From Tubiluchus corallicola (lineage: Eukaryota > Priapulida > Priapulimorpha > Priapulimorphida > Tubiluchidae), in contig JAQGDQ010000088.1 in assembly GCA_030141605.1 (NCBI GenBank), positions 558,001 to 622,000 of the forward strand: a stretch of DNA of 64,000 nucleotides, in the 5' to 3' direction. Within the stretch, counting starts at the first letter, position 1. Each line of letters starts with the position of its first letter. The notes beneath the pieces are model-generated. The model saw nothing but the letters and a program-made list of their open reading frames with translations, searched no databases and was not told the origin of the DNA. The position numbers and the translations under genes were made by a program. Below, in pieces: positions 13,601-26,900 of the stretch.

Positions 13601-16600
13601 GCAATATGTTAAACAAATTTTGTACATTCTTTTGTACATCAAGCAACACAGTGTCAAAAGACGCAATACAAGCAAAGGTCAACATTCGCTCAAGTATTTG
13701 TAATTCTATTCCCCTGGACTTTAAAACCAAATCACTCAATTATTTTGCTTCAAACTACAAAAACAAACTTACTTCTCTCTATAACTAGTCTTTGGAACTG
13801 TCCACCTAACTAAATTTTATACTATTACTTTCCACTCATGTTGAACTTAACAAACTTTACTAGTTTGGCAATATATGGATGGTAAAATCTCATTTACTAG
13901 CTATATTGAAAGTTAAGACCCCCAACTTACAGTGAAAACTTACCATTTTTTATAGTAGTAATATTGCTATTTTATGTATAATATTGCACTGCTACTTTTG
14001 AAATTGTCCTTTGTGTTGAAATTCTACACCCCAATCACCTGTCAGTCTCAATAGTTTTGTTTTTTTCTTTCTACTGTGCATATATATATTTATATATGTA
14101 TGTGTGTGTGTGTATGTATGTATGTGTGCTTACTGTGTATGTCAACATTATATGTGCTTATCATGTCTTCATGTGCTTATAAGTGTATCCAAAGACATTT
14201 AAAAAAATACAGCAGAGACTTTAGCAAACAAAAATCAATCACTTTTTATGGATGCTCGATCCGCTTACATATAATTGAAATTTACTTCTATTTTTCTGTA
14301 ACAATTAAACTCAAGGCATACGTAGCAAGACAGTTATTTATTCTAAAGCTGGCACACATCAAGTAGCATCACATCTGAAATCTGGAACTATTAGTCTGTA
14401 TCAAGGTATTACACACCTCCTTTCCTCCTAGATGTCTATGACACCATTTAGTAAATGCAGTTTTGTGTGGCAGTACTACTGATTTACATACAGTTTAGAC
14501 AGTGAAAATTTATAAGTGGTAAATACATATGAACGATAAATGTATGGTAAGAGAATGAATAGCACAAGAGTTTACATATGGAAGATGTAACATGGTAGAA
14601 TCGCTAGGGTTTTGCTAAGTCCTAGTTCATTCTGCTACATGAAGAGCGACAAAATCTATTCTTTACTCTTTCTCAACATCTACTACAAGCCCAAATGCCA
14701 GAATTAGCATCATATGTATTCAGAACACACTGACTTTGTGTCTTAAGATGTGCTGTCAATGTCAATGTTTGGTTGTTTGGGTACTCCCAGACCCTCTGCC
14801 TCATAGGCCGTGGGCGCCCTGTATTCAGCTGTCGACCCATCTACTCCTCCTCCGTCACATAGTCACTACTGCAGGTTGACGTGTTCCTGATCTGCTGGCT
14901 GGTAGATATCTACATCGTGATTCAGAGTCTCCTTCCTCCGCGACAAAACATTGCACATGGTTGTTTCCATTGAAAGTGTCTGGTCCTAATCATCCAAGAG
15001 TGACTTCTTGCATGGCCGTAATTACTGTTTTGTGCCTCATGACTAACTTTGAATTTCTTGGCATTTTGAACATACCTTCTCTGTTAAATGACGTTCACTC
15101 AATGAGATAATTTTGTACGAGTCAGCTAGTCGGGTCAGACTCTGAGGCATCCTTGACCAATCTGGATGTAACAGCATTTGGTAAATCGTCTGTATTATAG
15201 AACTGATACAGATTTCATTTTTGTTATCAATTACCACATCCAATTTTTGCCTTTTCATATAGGTATTGACTGGGAGAGGACATGGAATGAGTAATCACAA
15301 ACATTCTACTTTCCAGCAAAGTATTTCATCCTATATTAAAATCGCTATTTTTAGATTTAGATCAACGGCTGATGATAGATGTAGGAACACCGATGTTCAT
15401 GCACTATGGCGTATGTGAGAAATCCTGCTCTGTTTCTGAGAAACGCTTTTTTCACACTCGGTGAGTGGCCAGCTAGTATGACCCTTACGGACCCAGTTGC
15501 AGTCATCCTTAACTTGGTACTGGCAGGAGCTGATGCCTTTAGGCTTTGTGTCTGCGACAGGGATAATCTTTTTTCTGGGTCAAAAGGTATCAATGCTACA
15601 CCACTACACATCATGCTGATTATTTCTTATTGGGCATTTTGCAATTTTCGCATTCTTGACTCCAAGGAAACTTGCCATTTTTCTTCGTCAACTTACATAG
15701 CAGTCTTGTGGCTTGTGTGAACATTGATGGCATAGACATGAAGCATCTATTTAACTAGCATACCCGCAAAAAGGTTTTGACAACTTCACAACTAATTAGC
15801 CTGCCTGCACCTTTTATGGCTCTGATAAGATTTTGTTTTGATTTGTGGATATTCTCGAGCCAGAGAAGACCTAGCCAAACTATGCGATTGAAGCCTTCTC
15901 AAAATTATTCTTCTTTCTGTTTAATGTCAGATCTTTTTCGAAGCCACTGCAGACAGACCTCAAAGTATTGTGGTGTTCCCCAGATCAAGACATTATCATC
16001 AATCTATATACAACCTTTTAGTTCAGGCAATGTTTTCTTAATTTTTGCATGGAACAAATCTGGTGTTGTTGTTGGGTCAAAATACAAAACCTTGAACCTT
16101 CTTCATACAAAATGTTTAAATTTCTCTAGATTTCTTGGTTCGCACAAGTTCGTGAAATTCTTGAGACTTGCTGACCTTGCTGATTACTCTGGCATCTTTC
16201 AAAAGAAGTCTTCCCCATTAAATTATCCCAACATGTGTTTTTGTTGATTTTGATCAGCACTGTAGCTATTTGTACACTATTCTGTGTGGGTGGCCTGACG
16301 CAATAATTTCCAGGTGCATAAATTACCATACTAGTAATGAAGGCATTGGTAAATGTGTAAGTGCTTGTATGCACTGTTAAACACAGACAATATTATTAAT
16401 ATGCTTGACAGTATGTTTTTCTGTGTTGGTACCCATTAAACAAGAAGTCTATCAATGATTATGAAATGAAGCCATAAATTTCTATTAATTTTTACTTGCA
16501 TAATTTGTTTAGAATCGTATGTTGTACAAAGTATCTCGATTCACTTGCATACAAGGCTTTGGAGCCCAATTCACATTTAGCTTAAATGTTTTTTCCGGTT

Positions 16601-18505
16601 CATTGTACAATACAAAAGTGTGCTCGTGGGCAGGAATATGAACTGGCCTCCTCCTGTAATTTCACTTTTTATCATGCAATATACTTTTATCTGTATGATC
16701 TAGCTTGGAACACAATGTTTAGATGCCTTATAATACAATTACTGCAAATAGATGCTTCACTAAATTATCTGCTTTGCTTTTTTGACACTACATTCAAGTC
16801 TAACATTTTGATATTTAACCTAACACGTAAACTTGCTTCTAAATATTAGCTGTGTCTTAAATATTGTATATTACAAGCTCTGCATTCACATGTTTGGAGC
16901 CCTAAATCTAGCTCTGCAATTTTAACTAGCTATTTATTACAAGTGCAAATGGTTGGGAAGGAATTTTAATGCAAAGTTCTGTCAAATTTATCTACCTTAC
17001 AAAATTAAGAAAGCCAGGATAAGCCACAAATATGGCATATTCCGTTTTCACTTGTTCTAGTGTGAAGATATTACGTGAGCTTATGGAGGCATTTACGCAA
17101 ATATTTAAAATTACTGCAAGGGAAATAGCCTGAGTTTAGACCGATAGGTAAGAAAGGTTATCAGCAGTGATTAATTATACTGTAACAGCCTTGGAAGAGC
17201 AAAAAAGCAACCTTGGCTGCAGTGATTAATTATACTGTAACAGCCTTGGAAGAGCAAAAAAGCAACCTTGGCTGCACAGGCTGGCCAGTCTGCTGCTGCT
17301 TATCAGTAACTTAGAATATTCAAAAGCTACTAGTTTGATCATTCAATTCCAGGATTAAATAAATAAATTCTTACACGTCTCACTAATGTCTAGTAGACGA
17401 AAATGAATATTGATGGAAATAAATGTGGGTAGTAAATTTATCAGTGTACATTTTCAGGATAGTTGTCTTGTTAAAGAAAACAAAGTTTATCAGCTCTTGT
17501 TAGATCATGTCAGAAGTAACACTAACAGTGATAACAGTATAAATGAACAAGTCAGGAAATCTTAATACTTTAGTACAATAACCGTCATATAAAAAATTAT
17601 ATTTAGTTATCAGAACAATTTTACATAGTTCACAATCACCGATAACTTAAAACATTTCAAACATTGCAAAGTTTATAATATGTTTCAGTTGGAATGTTTT
17701 GCATTCTATTAATATTACAAGAAAGCTCGGTTTGGCTTTGGCAGAAAATTTAGTTCAGTATTCCAATTTAATTTGATATTTTATTAGGAATTTGTTTCGG
17801 TAGCTGGCAATCATTTGGCTAAGCTTAGGTTTGGTGGAACCCAATCATAAAAAATTTGGCTTCGGTTCAGTTGATCAAAATAAGCATTCGGTGCACTCCC
17901 ACATTAAATGTTGGTCTACTGTACCACATTTTTTGAGTTTCCATACTTTTCATTGTCTCCGATTCGATCGACCAAGCATATAGTATTGATTGCCGATCAA
18001 CAAATGCCAAATCTGACGTGCCTAATTTCATAGGAGCACTGCTTCAAATAAAAAGTTAGTATAATTTTTTATCACAAAAAAGAATACCTAATATAAATTC
18101 ACTATGAAAATCATTAGAGAAATACGGTACTTTCAAAAGTGCTAACTATGATACCTGCAACATGGTAACGATGTGGCAAGGGTTCAGCAGAAATATCAAT
18201 GACTTTGAAGCAAACTTGAATCCCAGCTCAATTCCAAATGCAAGACACAGACTAAAAAGCAGAAATCTCATCCACGATTCCTCTTTTCTAGTCATCACAT
18301 GTAATGATTCATAATAGACAATCTCTTTTAGACTTGTAGATTTCTTTAGCAATTGTGTTATGCCCAAGAAAGCAATATATGCACCCAATGCAGTTCCAAA
18401 TGTTATTTCAAAAAATCGCTGTTTAATACCGCTAAACTGAACACATTCAACACCACCGGTGCCAGGTATGCTTGGGTCCACACCCGAATAAAACCAGTCG
18501 TACAT
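7538..18505 (-). CDS. TMEM164: Transmembrane protein 164 (TMEM164), six exons
   Basis: Multi-pass membrane protein; the family has been reported as an acyltransferase that makes polyunsaturated ether phospholipids relevant to ferroptosis. Exons (minus): 18505-18155, 12522-12406, 10853-10775, 8699-8599, 7848-7743 and probably 7671-7538. All junctions are GT-AG with matching phase. Residues 1-12 match the family N terminus ([16 protein letters not shown]). Exon 1 ends in [18 protein letters not shown], with the conserved Cys (C110) proposed as catalytic. Exon 2 has [17 protein letters not shown]. Exon 3 has [10 protein letters not shown] with the conserved His (H168). Exon 4 carries [12 protein letters not shown], and exon 5 [20 protein letters not shown]. 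The predicted length is 295 aa, against about 297 in human. The last exon fits phase and length but is weakly conserved. Exons 1-5 are secure. Confidence 0.92.
10956..11562. mobile_element. Probable non-autonomous DNA transposon (GATCCA / G-run ends) in TMEM164 intron 2
   Basis: The left side reads CAGGGACAGATCCAAGATTT, then AGAAAGGGGGTGCC. The right side, on the other strand, reads CAAATCCAGGGAGGGGGTTG. Short imperfect inverted ends next to G-runs are typical of hAT-like MITEs common in invertebrates. The interior has a second G-rich block near 11050-11075 and no transposase. The boundaries are approximate. Confidence 0.35.
12052..12114. mobile_element. hAT-type transposon end (fragment) in TMEM164 intron 2
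   Basis: Read on the minus strand, this stretch begins CAGTGGCATAGCCAGGGC, a terminal motif widely seen in hAT-family non-autonomous elements, and continues with GGTGGCC-type sequence. A partner end could not be fixed; a GGTGGTCCGGCCACC block at about 11260 may be its subterminal counterpart. Confidence 0.35.
13010..13145. repeat. Interspersed TTCGG/ATTCGGAT-rich repeat fragment
   Basis: On the minus strand it has repeated short motifs such as ATTCGGATTGGC, TTTGGATTG and AAATTCGGATCG. The style matches the stretch at 17700-17910. The biased composition looks like a decayed repeat, not a gene. Confidence 0.35.
14076..14135. repeat. AT/GT microsatellite in TMEM164 intron 1
   Basis: Tracts of (AT)n, (GT)n and (GTAT)n run together. 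Simple sequence repeat, no coding meaning. Confidence 0.85.
15043..16250 (-). mobile_element. Degenerate Ty3/Gypsy-type LTR retrotransposon pol fragment in TMEM164 intron 1
   Basis: Read on the minus strand across several frames, it resembles the RT to RNase H part of a Gypsy polyprotein. [20 protein letters not shown] (about 16080-16020) matches the segment before the RT active site. [15 protein letters not shown] and FEKASIAWLG follow in the usual spacing. Further on are a tether region with [19 protein letters not shown] (about 15690-15640) and RNase H-like [14 protein letters not shown] (about 15590). The position of the YxDD active site reads YRLMIMS, so catalysis is lost, and there are many stops. 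A GGAGGAGGAGTAG purine stretch near 14850 (minus) could be a polypurine-tract relic. No LTR pair was recognised. Confidence 0.6.
17164..17277. repeat. Perfect tandem duplication, 55-base unit
   Basis: The unit starting GCAGTGATTAATTATACTG occurs at 17164 and again, apparently without mismatch, at 17219, and a third copy begins and stops after three bases. The identity implies a recent duplication. It lies in TMEM164 intron 1. Confidence 0.9.
17695..17910. repeat. TTCGG/TTTGGCTT-rich interspersed repeat
   Basis: It carries repeated variants of GGTTTGGCTTTGG, TTCGGTAGC, TTTGGCTTCGGTTCAG and GCATTCGGTGCACTCC. This low-complexity style is typical of ends of certain DNA transposon families in animals. 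No target-site duplication was found. Confidence 0.35.
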
Positions 18506-20084
18506 TTTGTAACTCAGATATATTCAGATAGAGAAAGAAAAGCCAATACAGTGACATTAGTCTTGCGCGTGTAGTGTTTGCTATGTTACACAACAGTTTT
18601 AATAGTGCAGCATTTTTAATATGATATTCTGAGCTAATAAAAAGTGACACAGACAGGAAATTGAGAAGAGATTGAAGCTGTGAATTGTTTTATTGATCGC
18701 TCTTAATTCCTGTCATTGAGAATGTTTTCCATATTAATGTTATTCTGAAATAAAAAGAAAAGCTGGAATTAGTTATAAAAAGGTGGAATAAAAAATACGA
18801 AGGAAGAAAAATGTCGACCTTGGCATGCCACACTGCAATAAATTTCTTAATATTTATTTTAGCTATATTTTGTGAAAAGCTTAAGAAAGTTTAAGAAATG
18901 TGGGTCTGTTACATCACTAGCCAACAACTTTGAAAGCAACATTACATAAGTGAAGCCTCAAGACAAAATAATTTAAACAAAGATAAACCGTTTTGGGTCC
19001 ACTTGCAGATTAGGTGGTTCACTGTTTATTGCATATATATATATATTACACACACACACGTACCCGCACACACATATAACAGCCATATTTTAAAAATAGT
19101 TATATTTAAAACGTATCCACAGCAGCTACAACTGTCATGGAATTCTTACTTTTCCCTAATCCTAACACAGAAATGAATATTCAAACCTAATGAATCAATT
19201 TTAGATAGGAATATAGTATAAGGTAGTAAATAAAAAATCCGACTCTGTCAATCGATGCAGAATTTGTTGTTGTATTAAAGCAAATTAATAATGATCAATT
19301 ACGAATTGGTGATGCCTCTCAGACAGCATTTCGAAAGAGAAACTGTAATTTCAAAGTAGCAAAGATAGAGGACGCCACTGGTGAGTAAACACTGCAAAAC
19401 CTTATTTACTAAACCGTTGCTTGTTTCTACGCTGTGGCACCTAGTATAGATAAAAAGGATCGCTTTCTGGAAGCTCGAAAATGAAAACATTTCGGTACAA
19501 AGTTGGCTTCATTTGCTTTCGCGACTCCAACAACACCTTTTAAATTTTTTTTAAATATGAGGTAGATGGTTATTTCCTTTACATCAGTGTTTGGGTAAAG
19601 GATGCATCTTTCTATTGGAGCGATATTTGGGCACCTCTACTGCAAACTAAGCCGATTTTAAAATTTGACAGATCATTCTTGGTAATTACTAACTAAAGCA
19701 AGAATTGGAACTCTGAATGTGACAACCCTTTTTATAAAGAGAATTGATTAAAATAAATCATAGTAAAATTAGGGTCACCGTTATTATATTACTTAGTAAT
19801 GCAGTTGTGATAATCATCATAACCATTATGTTTAAAACAAAAATGCTAATTTACGCCAGATTTTGTTTGAAATTTTCAACGTATGCGTTAAAATCTGCTC
19901 AAATTTGCTAATGATAACAGTATAATAAAATATGACAATGACGTTCGACTTTCTTCTATTTTCTTTTCTGTTTATTTTTAGGCGGCAATATGGGAAACTT
20001 TTTTGCAACACTATGGTTTTAGAGTAGTTTCTGTCTCTGTGCGCGCCACTGCTTCCATTTTTTCAATCAGTTTTCACTCATTTA

Positions 20085-20185
20085 GGGGTGAGCATTCTCC
20101 ACCAGAAAACGAATTCGAAAGCGAATCAAATTTGCGACTTTCGTACTCGAATGAAATCGAATTTCGAATTCGAATTTAGTTTTCA
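20085..20185. repeat. TTCGAA-rich repeat
   Basis: A cluster of GAATTCGAAAGCG, TACTCGAATGAAATCGAA and TTTCGAATTCGAATTTAG motifs. Self-complementary TTCGAA units like these are common in terminal regions of decayed hAT-like elements. Confidence 0.4.
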
Positions 20186-20214
20186 TCTTAGGCGCTTCTG
20201 TTCTGCAAAATAGC

Positions 20215-20990
20215 ACCACTCATAATTGTTGCCATGTTTCCCGATCTGCTGTGGCATGCCAGGTATTCACGTTTTTTAAGTCAATTGGAGTATTTAATAA
20301 GAATTCTTCAGAATATTTATATATGTGATCAGCTGTCCTCCTCTTGGTTTCTTTCCAGGTATTAGTGCTTGATGTAATGCTGTAATAAGTGGAGAATCTT
20401 GCTGTAATCCAAATTTCCAATGGCATGTCTAATCCATCAAAGCTGATGTTTCTGCATGACCTCACTCCATTCCTTCTTCTTCATTATATCACATAACTTG
20501 AGATTTTCTTTGGACATTTTATATCCAGCATCTTTCTGTACTGGCATCTCTAGAAAGCATTGATCTCATTTTTCTGGGCCACTGCATGTAAGTTTTTTCA
20601 TGGGATGCACATCTTCTCTGGTGACTTTAACAAGGACCGCCATTCTCTTAACAGTATCAAATGTTTTGAACATGTCCAACAAAAGTAGATGAATAGTATT
20701 GTCAAAAGACGCAACAGCTTTTTCAGCTACAATTTTACAAGTTTGCACTAACTCAGTCCTGTTTCTTCCCGGCTGATAAACAGCTTGACTTGCAAAAATT
20801 TGCACTCTGCTTGTTGATATTCTTCATATTGTGAAACACTGACCCCGGTTTTTACTGATGGTGCAACATGTAGAATAACTGTATATCTTGTTTCATTGCA
20901 ACAAAAATTCTCTCTACGCACAGTGGTTATAAAAGCAACAAACAATTTATTAAGAAACATTGCACTCGAAAAAACATAACCTTGAACATT
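20215..20990 (-). mobile_element. Degenerate non-LTR retrotransposon (RT fragment with internal deletion)
   Basis: On the minus strand from about 20800 the sequence reads SQAVYQPGRNRTELV, KIVAEKAVASFDNTIHLLLL and DMFKTFDTVKR, the RT fingers/palm region of a LINE. It then passes quickly into a C-terminal region (KKEWSEVMQ at about 20470, TWKETKRRTADHIYKYSEEF and TPIDLKNVNTWHATADRETW at about 20340-20230), which is the last part of such ORFs. The stretch that should hold the (F/Y)ADD active site is missing and several stops occur, so the copy is dead. Confidence 0.7.
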
Positions 20991-23900
20991 GCTCTCTTTA
21001 GATCAGCAAAACTTGCATACCTTGAGAGAATTGAGCTGTAAATCACATGACTAGAGTTTCAAGTTACTACTGGAAGGTATATAATATTCATGCCCTGATA
21101 ATTAAGAAATTATAATCATTATTTTCATCTTCTATCTCACAAGTTGGTTCTCAAATAGTTCATCAATCATATCACCATTTTGTTCTATTACAATTTCCAG
21201 AACAACAGAGCAATAGCAGTTTTGTCCAGTTATGTAGTGATGTGTGTACTTCATAATTGGCATTTATAGCAATCTTAGGAAAGTTCTTGCACTATGAAAT
21301 CCCACATTTAATATACTGTCCCCTCAATATCATAAACTATGTCCTTCCTGAACCATCGAACTAATTAAAAGTACAATGTCACAATTACAAGTACGCTTTT
21401 TATTTTTTCCCATAAAGTAATTATGCTAGAATGTCCTAGCTATTTGCCAAAGTTTAAAAGTTCATGGGATGTGTGGTTTGTAAACATTTATAGAATTTAA
21501 ACATTTTTTTCGTTTCGTCTTATCCTCCAGTCTTCTTTAAAGTCACGACATACAGGAGTGTGTAAAAGGCAACATAGGCCCTCATATAAAATGTCTAAGA
21601 TTAATACGTTTTATCCAATAAATTAGCTGTAGTTACATGTAGCCTAAATATGTAACTGAAAATACGTAACTGAAAGTTAGATAAAGCACTACATGTTATT
21701 GTTTCTGTAGACACAAAGCAGTTATTGCAATGTAACTAGTAAACTTCACATTGTTCCAACATAAGATATACTGCAATATATGCATGTTCGGGAACCCATT
21801 GTTACTTTCCGTTAACGTCCACTAATTGTAATTAAAGAGACTAAAAATAGCATTTTATTTTGTTACAGTACAACAGCTACATTCATTAATATTGGGCACA
21901 AATTTTAACATAAAGCTGTATTAATTATAAACGATTATTTGGAAGAGCTAAAAATTCATAATTGCATGCCACTGAGACAGTTAACGCCATGTGGAATAGA
22001 AGCTCTTATTATCACAATTAGTGTGATTGGTCTACTATACTGATGCCATTTAGTTGTATTAATGTCACAATGGTGTGTTGAAGGCAAAATTTAATATGCT
22101 TTGAGAACAAATACAAAATACAACAAATGTATTTATGTAATATGGGAAATACACTAGTTAGCAAAAGTATTACAATAAATATATTATTTTACTGAAAAAT
22201 TAGAAAAACTGAAATACATGACATTGTATGCAATTCAGTTTTTTCAATTCAATTTGATTGGCAATAATGTATTATAATTATGAAAATTTCAGTAAATCTG
22301 TTTGACTTAACTCTGAAATATCACACATGTTTGCTGTAATGTTTACTCTAATAAGAAATTATGTGCAAACTACAAGGAAATAATTTTAACCGATAATCTA
22401 AATGATTAAAACATCACCAGAATTATGATAAAACATCAACTTCTTATGCTCAATTCTCTTTTGAAGAGATCTGCAGCTAGCTTGCCTTCATTGCAATACC
22501 TGATTAGGATCTTTTATATTTAGGCCTACTGTCTATGCCCTGCAAAACTGCTTTCAGTTTGTATGGACGATTCGTATGAAATGAAATCTTTAAAATTGTT
22601 GTCACTAAGATTAATAAATTTTTGTATTAACATGATGTAACTTTGAGGCTCTGTGGAGACATAAAGTCAAATGAATTGGAGTTTTATTTAAATTGCTTAG
22701 ATTTCTTCTACTGCTAAATCTAGAGAGTGAGCGCCTGTCGCGTGAGTCTTCAAATTGTTTGTAGAAGTCGAACAAAAAATAAATTACCAAAGTTTACTCT
22801 TGATTTTATCTCAAGTAATTCCATTTTGAGACATTAATGCTATTTTATCCATTATCCTAATTTTTTTTCTATTTTTTTGAAAATAGGGGCAAACTTATCA
22901 GTGATAACCGCCTTCAAACCTGAAAGTGATTTTTCTTGGCATCTATATAGTTAGTAGGGTTTAGCATGCTAACATTGGACATAGACATTTGGTCGGCATT
23001 GTCAGACGACCGGCCAGTGACTTGTAAAATTTTAATATTATATTATTTTATTTTAATTATTTTCTGTTTTTGGAATTATGAATATGACAACTCTGGCATA
23101 ATTGTGCGCCACAATCCAGATCCCTATTGATTTTGGCCCTGCTATCGAGTATTTGATATGGTGGATCACTCCTAAGCTTCGTCTGCTGTCACTAGTAAAT
23201 TATTGTGGAATAAGTTAATTTTATCATAACAAAATTCATTCAGTGAAATACCAGACAATCTTGGATGCACTTTAAATCTTGAAAGCTGAATAATTCAATT
23301 TTATTTTTTCAATAGCAGTTAAAATTCGACATAATTATTTTTACATTTCATTGCAACTGAGAATTAAGCTGAATAAGAAACCAAATGCTGCAAGTTGTCC
23401 AGGTCTTCTTGTTTTTAGAAACTAATTAATTTACTTAATATTGTTTCATGTTTATATATATAAATACAGGAGAAGTACCATGGAATAAAATGCATCTATG
23501 TCTGTTTACTCAAAAATGTTAAATAGTTACTGATGATTACAGTATAATTTTTTTTTAATATCACCACTTCATCATAACCGTCATAATCGTATTCATTATC
23601 ATCAGCATTATAAATAAACATGCTTATGTTCCTAATAAGCAATGCAGTTTTGCGTGATAATCAGATTTTTTGCCTACCCTTTGTATTATTAGTGATTAGT
23701 TTAAACTATCTTTAAACTTTTCTCACCTCATTTTCAATGTTATGTTCCCAGATGATATTTTTTATGAAACTTGTACATTGTCTGGCACAGTAAGTTGTTT
23801 ATATTAAATTTTAGTTGAGGTTGGGCTGATCATGTACATTTACATTAGTGGAGGCAATGGTAAAAATAAGTACTAAGCTTCTGACTGGGTGCTATATAAT

Positions 23901-26900
23901 TATTTGATTTTATTTCACTGACATCATTGCTCAGTCTAGTAGTAACTAGTCACTAAACTATTACTTGTGCTGAAATTCAATGGCAAATGTGAAGTCTGGA
24001 TGATATTATAATGTAAATTAAGCATTATAAAGCCACAGAAAAAACATTTTTTAAGATAATTTATTTATTCGGTCAAATGGACTGATGTTTCGATCCGATT
24101 TTAGCTATCCTCAGCGGTTTTAATGTTTTGTTGAATTATCTTCAACCTTAGAAGAGTTTTTATGTTGCCATCACTGCACTTCTAAAATGAGTTTAACAGA
24201 TAATAAATTTAATGGTTATTAACTTATTGCAGAATAATTATTTCGAATACATGCACGAGCACGAAATGCAAAATGAATCACATTCACAGCATTATTAAAT
24301 TAATAGGCCTAAAGTGTATTTCTACAGGATAGCATACACTAACATAGTGGGCATAGAAATGCCTGCTGGTCTTCGAGCGTTGAAGTGAACAACAAAAATG
24401 TTCTATTTTTATCTAGTCGTCCATGTAATTTTTTTATCGCACACCCGGATATCGGGAATTTTTTTATCTTGAATTATATATTTTTTGTGCTTTCATAAGT
24501 ATACTTACCTGTCAGAGTTATATAAAGGGGTATTTTTTTAATTTAAAATTTATATAAAATGCAGTAATCATTATAGCATCGTTTTTTTCGGCTAAGGCAC
24601 TCTCATGTTTCTCTATAGCTAACTATGGACATTCGTCACGAGATTGGCACTTACACTGAGTCATGTGTTGCGCTGTCAGTAATCAGAATAATGACAGCTG
24701 CATACAATTTGTGCATCAGCGGTTGTCTGCATTAATTTGTTTTGTGAAAGTACAGGCAATGCTTGCATCTGTTAAACAACCGGTTTGATAAAATTGCTGA
24801 AAGACTTAAGAGTATAGCATCAAGCTTAAATCTGACCAACGAAATATGCAACAGAAATGATAAAAGCATTTTAACTAAATAGTTCTGTCCCGCTAGGTCA
24901 TTTTCAAGGTCAAAAATTCAAGTAACTTCATACACCACCTATCTGAAGTTTTATTGCAGATTCTGAAAGCTTATTGAATTCCCTTTAAAATGAAAACACT
25001 CCCATCAAAATTGGACTTTTTGATTTATAACCCTTTGAAAATTGCAGGCAATGCCCATTTTGGCGATTTTTTTGGCCTTTTCGGCCATAATTCTTGAACC
25101 GTTGGTCAGATTTCGCTCAAATTTGGGATTTTTCCTGGGTGATTTCACCTGGAATGACACTATTGAAAAATCATGTTTATATCGGATTCAAAATTATTTG
25201 TTTCTTACTTCTAATAAATAATTAATATATTGTGCTTTGTTCTATATAAAAAATCGTTTTCATTCAAACTGAGATCCCTAACTGTATGAAACAAGCAATG
25301 AAACAACCAAACTGACATATTCTGTGTCGATAGTGGTTAAAATACATCTGACAAAGTGTACATAAGGCTTGATTGGATTAAATGATCGTGTTTTCACGAT
25401 TCAGCTTTAAACATTTGCAAAACTTCAAAAACTTCATTTTCTTCCCTACCTACTGACATTTCTTTAATTATGAGGTAAGACTGAATTTTTTTGTGACAAG
25501 CCTGACCAGTAATCGTCAGTCCATCGTATCGAATACGGAATTGCGTGGTGAAAATTGAGGGGACATCGATTGTGATAGATTGCTGAAATGATGCCTAAAA
25601 CACCTTCAAACTTGATGCTTATGATGCTCAGGAAACAGCCACAAAGTTAATACAAAGTCTTAAGCAATGCACACTCTATCACTTTGTCATGATGTGAAGT
25701 CTCGTTGTAAAGAACACAACACCATTGTTTTACACTGTGACGAATTGACATGACAAAAAAATTATGCATTTTTAACTTTGTTGTGACTTACTGCTTGCTC
25801 TGCAACATAATTTGTTGGCAAACCTTATATTTTCTCGATAAATTATGTCGAAAAGCCAAAAAAACAGTAAGTATAGTATAACTTTCTTAACACCGGTCTC
25901 ACATACAAGAGATGTGCGTCTTAAATCAGGCAATCAAGTAACATTGTGTAATTCGTTTGGTGCCGGCACTTTTGTAGCTAATTTATAGTTTATTCAAGTA
26001 CGCTTACTAGACATTGTCATTTGCCTTCATACTTATGCGCAGGCAAGATAGTCTATAGATTGAATAATTATTACTAATAAGATGAGGAAAGTTTGTGTTG
26101 ATAAGCCTAAAATATCATAAGACAATTATAACTTTCAATTCTGATTAATTTAGCAGATAATTGCTTTACCTGTATGTATTAGAAACAAATAAGGACTTTA
26201 GTGGACCCTAAGACACTTTTAAGAATTCCACCTAACACCTTATGACAACTAGCGAAATGGACATAGGTGCACCCTTAGACGGTTTACGACATTGTCTTAG
26301 AGGTGTCGTAAGACAATGCACGAGTGCAAAAAGTTACAACGCGTACATGAATCTGGTCCCAGGTCCTTATTTTTTCAACAAAGTTAATTTAATGAATTGC
26401 CGGGCTCCTCTTCAAGGTGCACATGCACTTGTGCTTAATATTTTTAAGCGCTTTTGTGCTTTTGTATGCTGGATACATCTGTAGCAGTTAAGCGTATGCT
26501 CATACACATCTGAGATTCCGGCGCTACATCATTCACCTGCTTGGGATCACGCTGAACTTAGTTGCCTGACAGAGACAGCAGAGCATACTGCACTCTAGTG
26601 GCTCTGTGTTTCCCTATTGGTGACTCGCCTTTCATTTAGATAGTGTTGCATAAGTGCTTCTGTATACGTATTAATCTCATTGCAGAGTTTTGTACATGAG
26701 CTGAGCAAATTTTTCTATATGATGATCTGTGTCTGGGCAGCTATTCAGTTGTAAGCGCTTATTATTTTTTTATTCTGATTTCTCAGGCACTTAGACAGGC
26801 CCTTAATTAAGCATGAGTGCTCGAACGATAAAATTCAATGGATGCCATTTTTTCATTTGTGCACTCATTTTTTCTTGTACCATATTTGTTATCACTGCTA

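Noticed and set aside
15777-16247. 156-codon plus-strand open frame
   Set aside because: It lies antisense to the Gypsy pol relic, whose minus-strand translation matches known RT segments; the plus frame resembles nothing.
24060-24125. Hammerhead-ribozyme-like core on the minus strand (CTGAGGA ... GAAAC) as found in some Penelope-like elements
   Set aside because: The sequence between the two core blocks does not form a convincing stem II and no RT sequence lies nearby; it is probably only a retroelement 3'-end-like phrase.
26242-26484. Plus-strand 80-codon open frame upstream of CLNS1A
   Set aside because: It overlaps a repeat-like stretch with TAAGACAC/GTCGTAAGACAATG motifs and shows no splice or protein similarity evidence.
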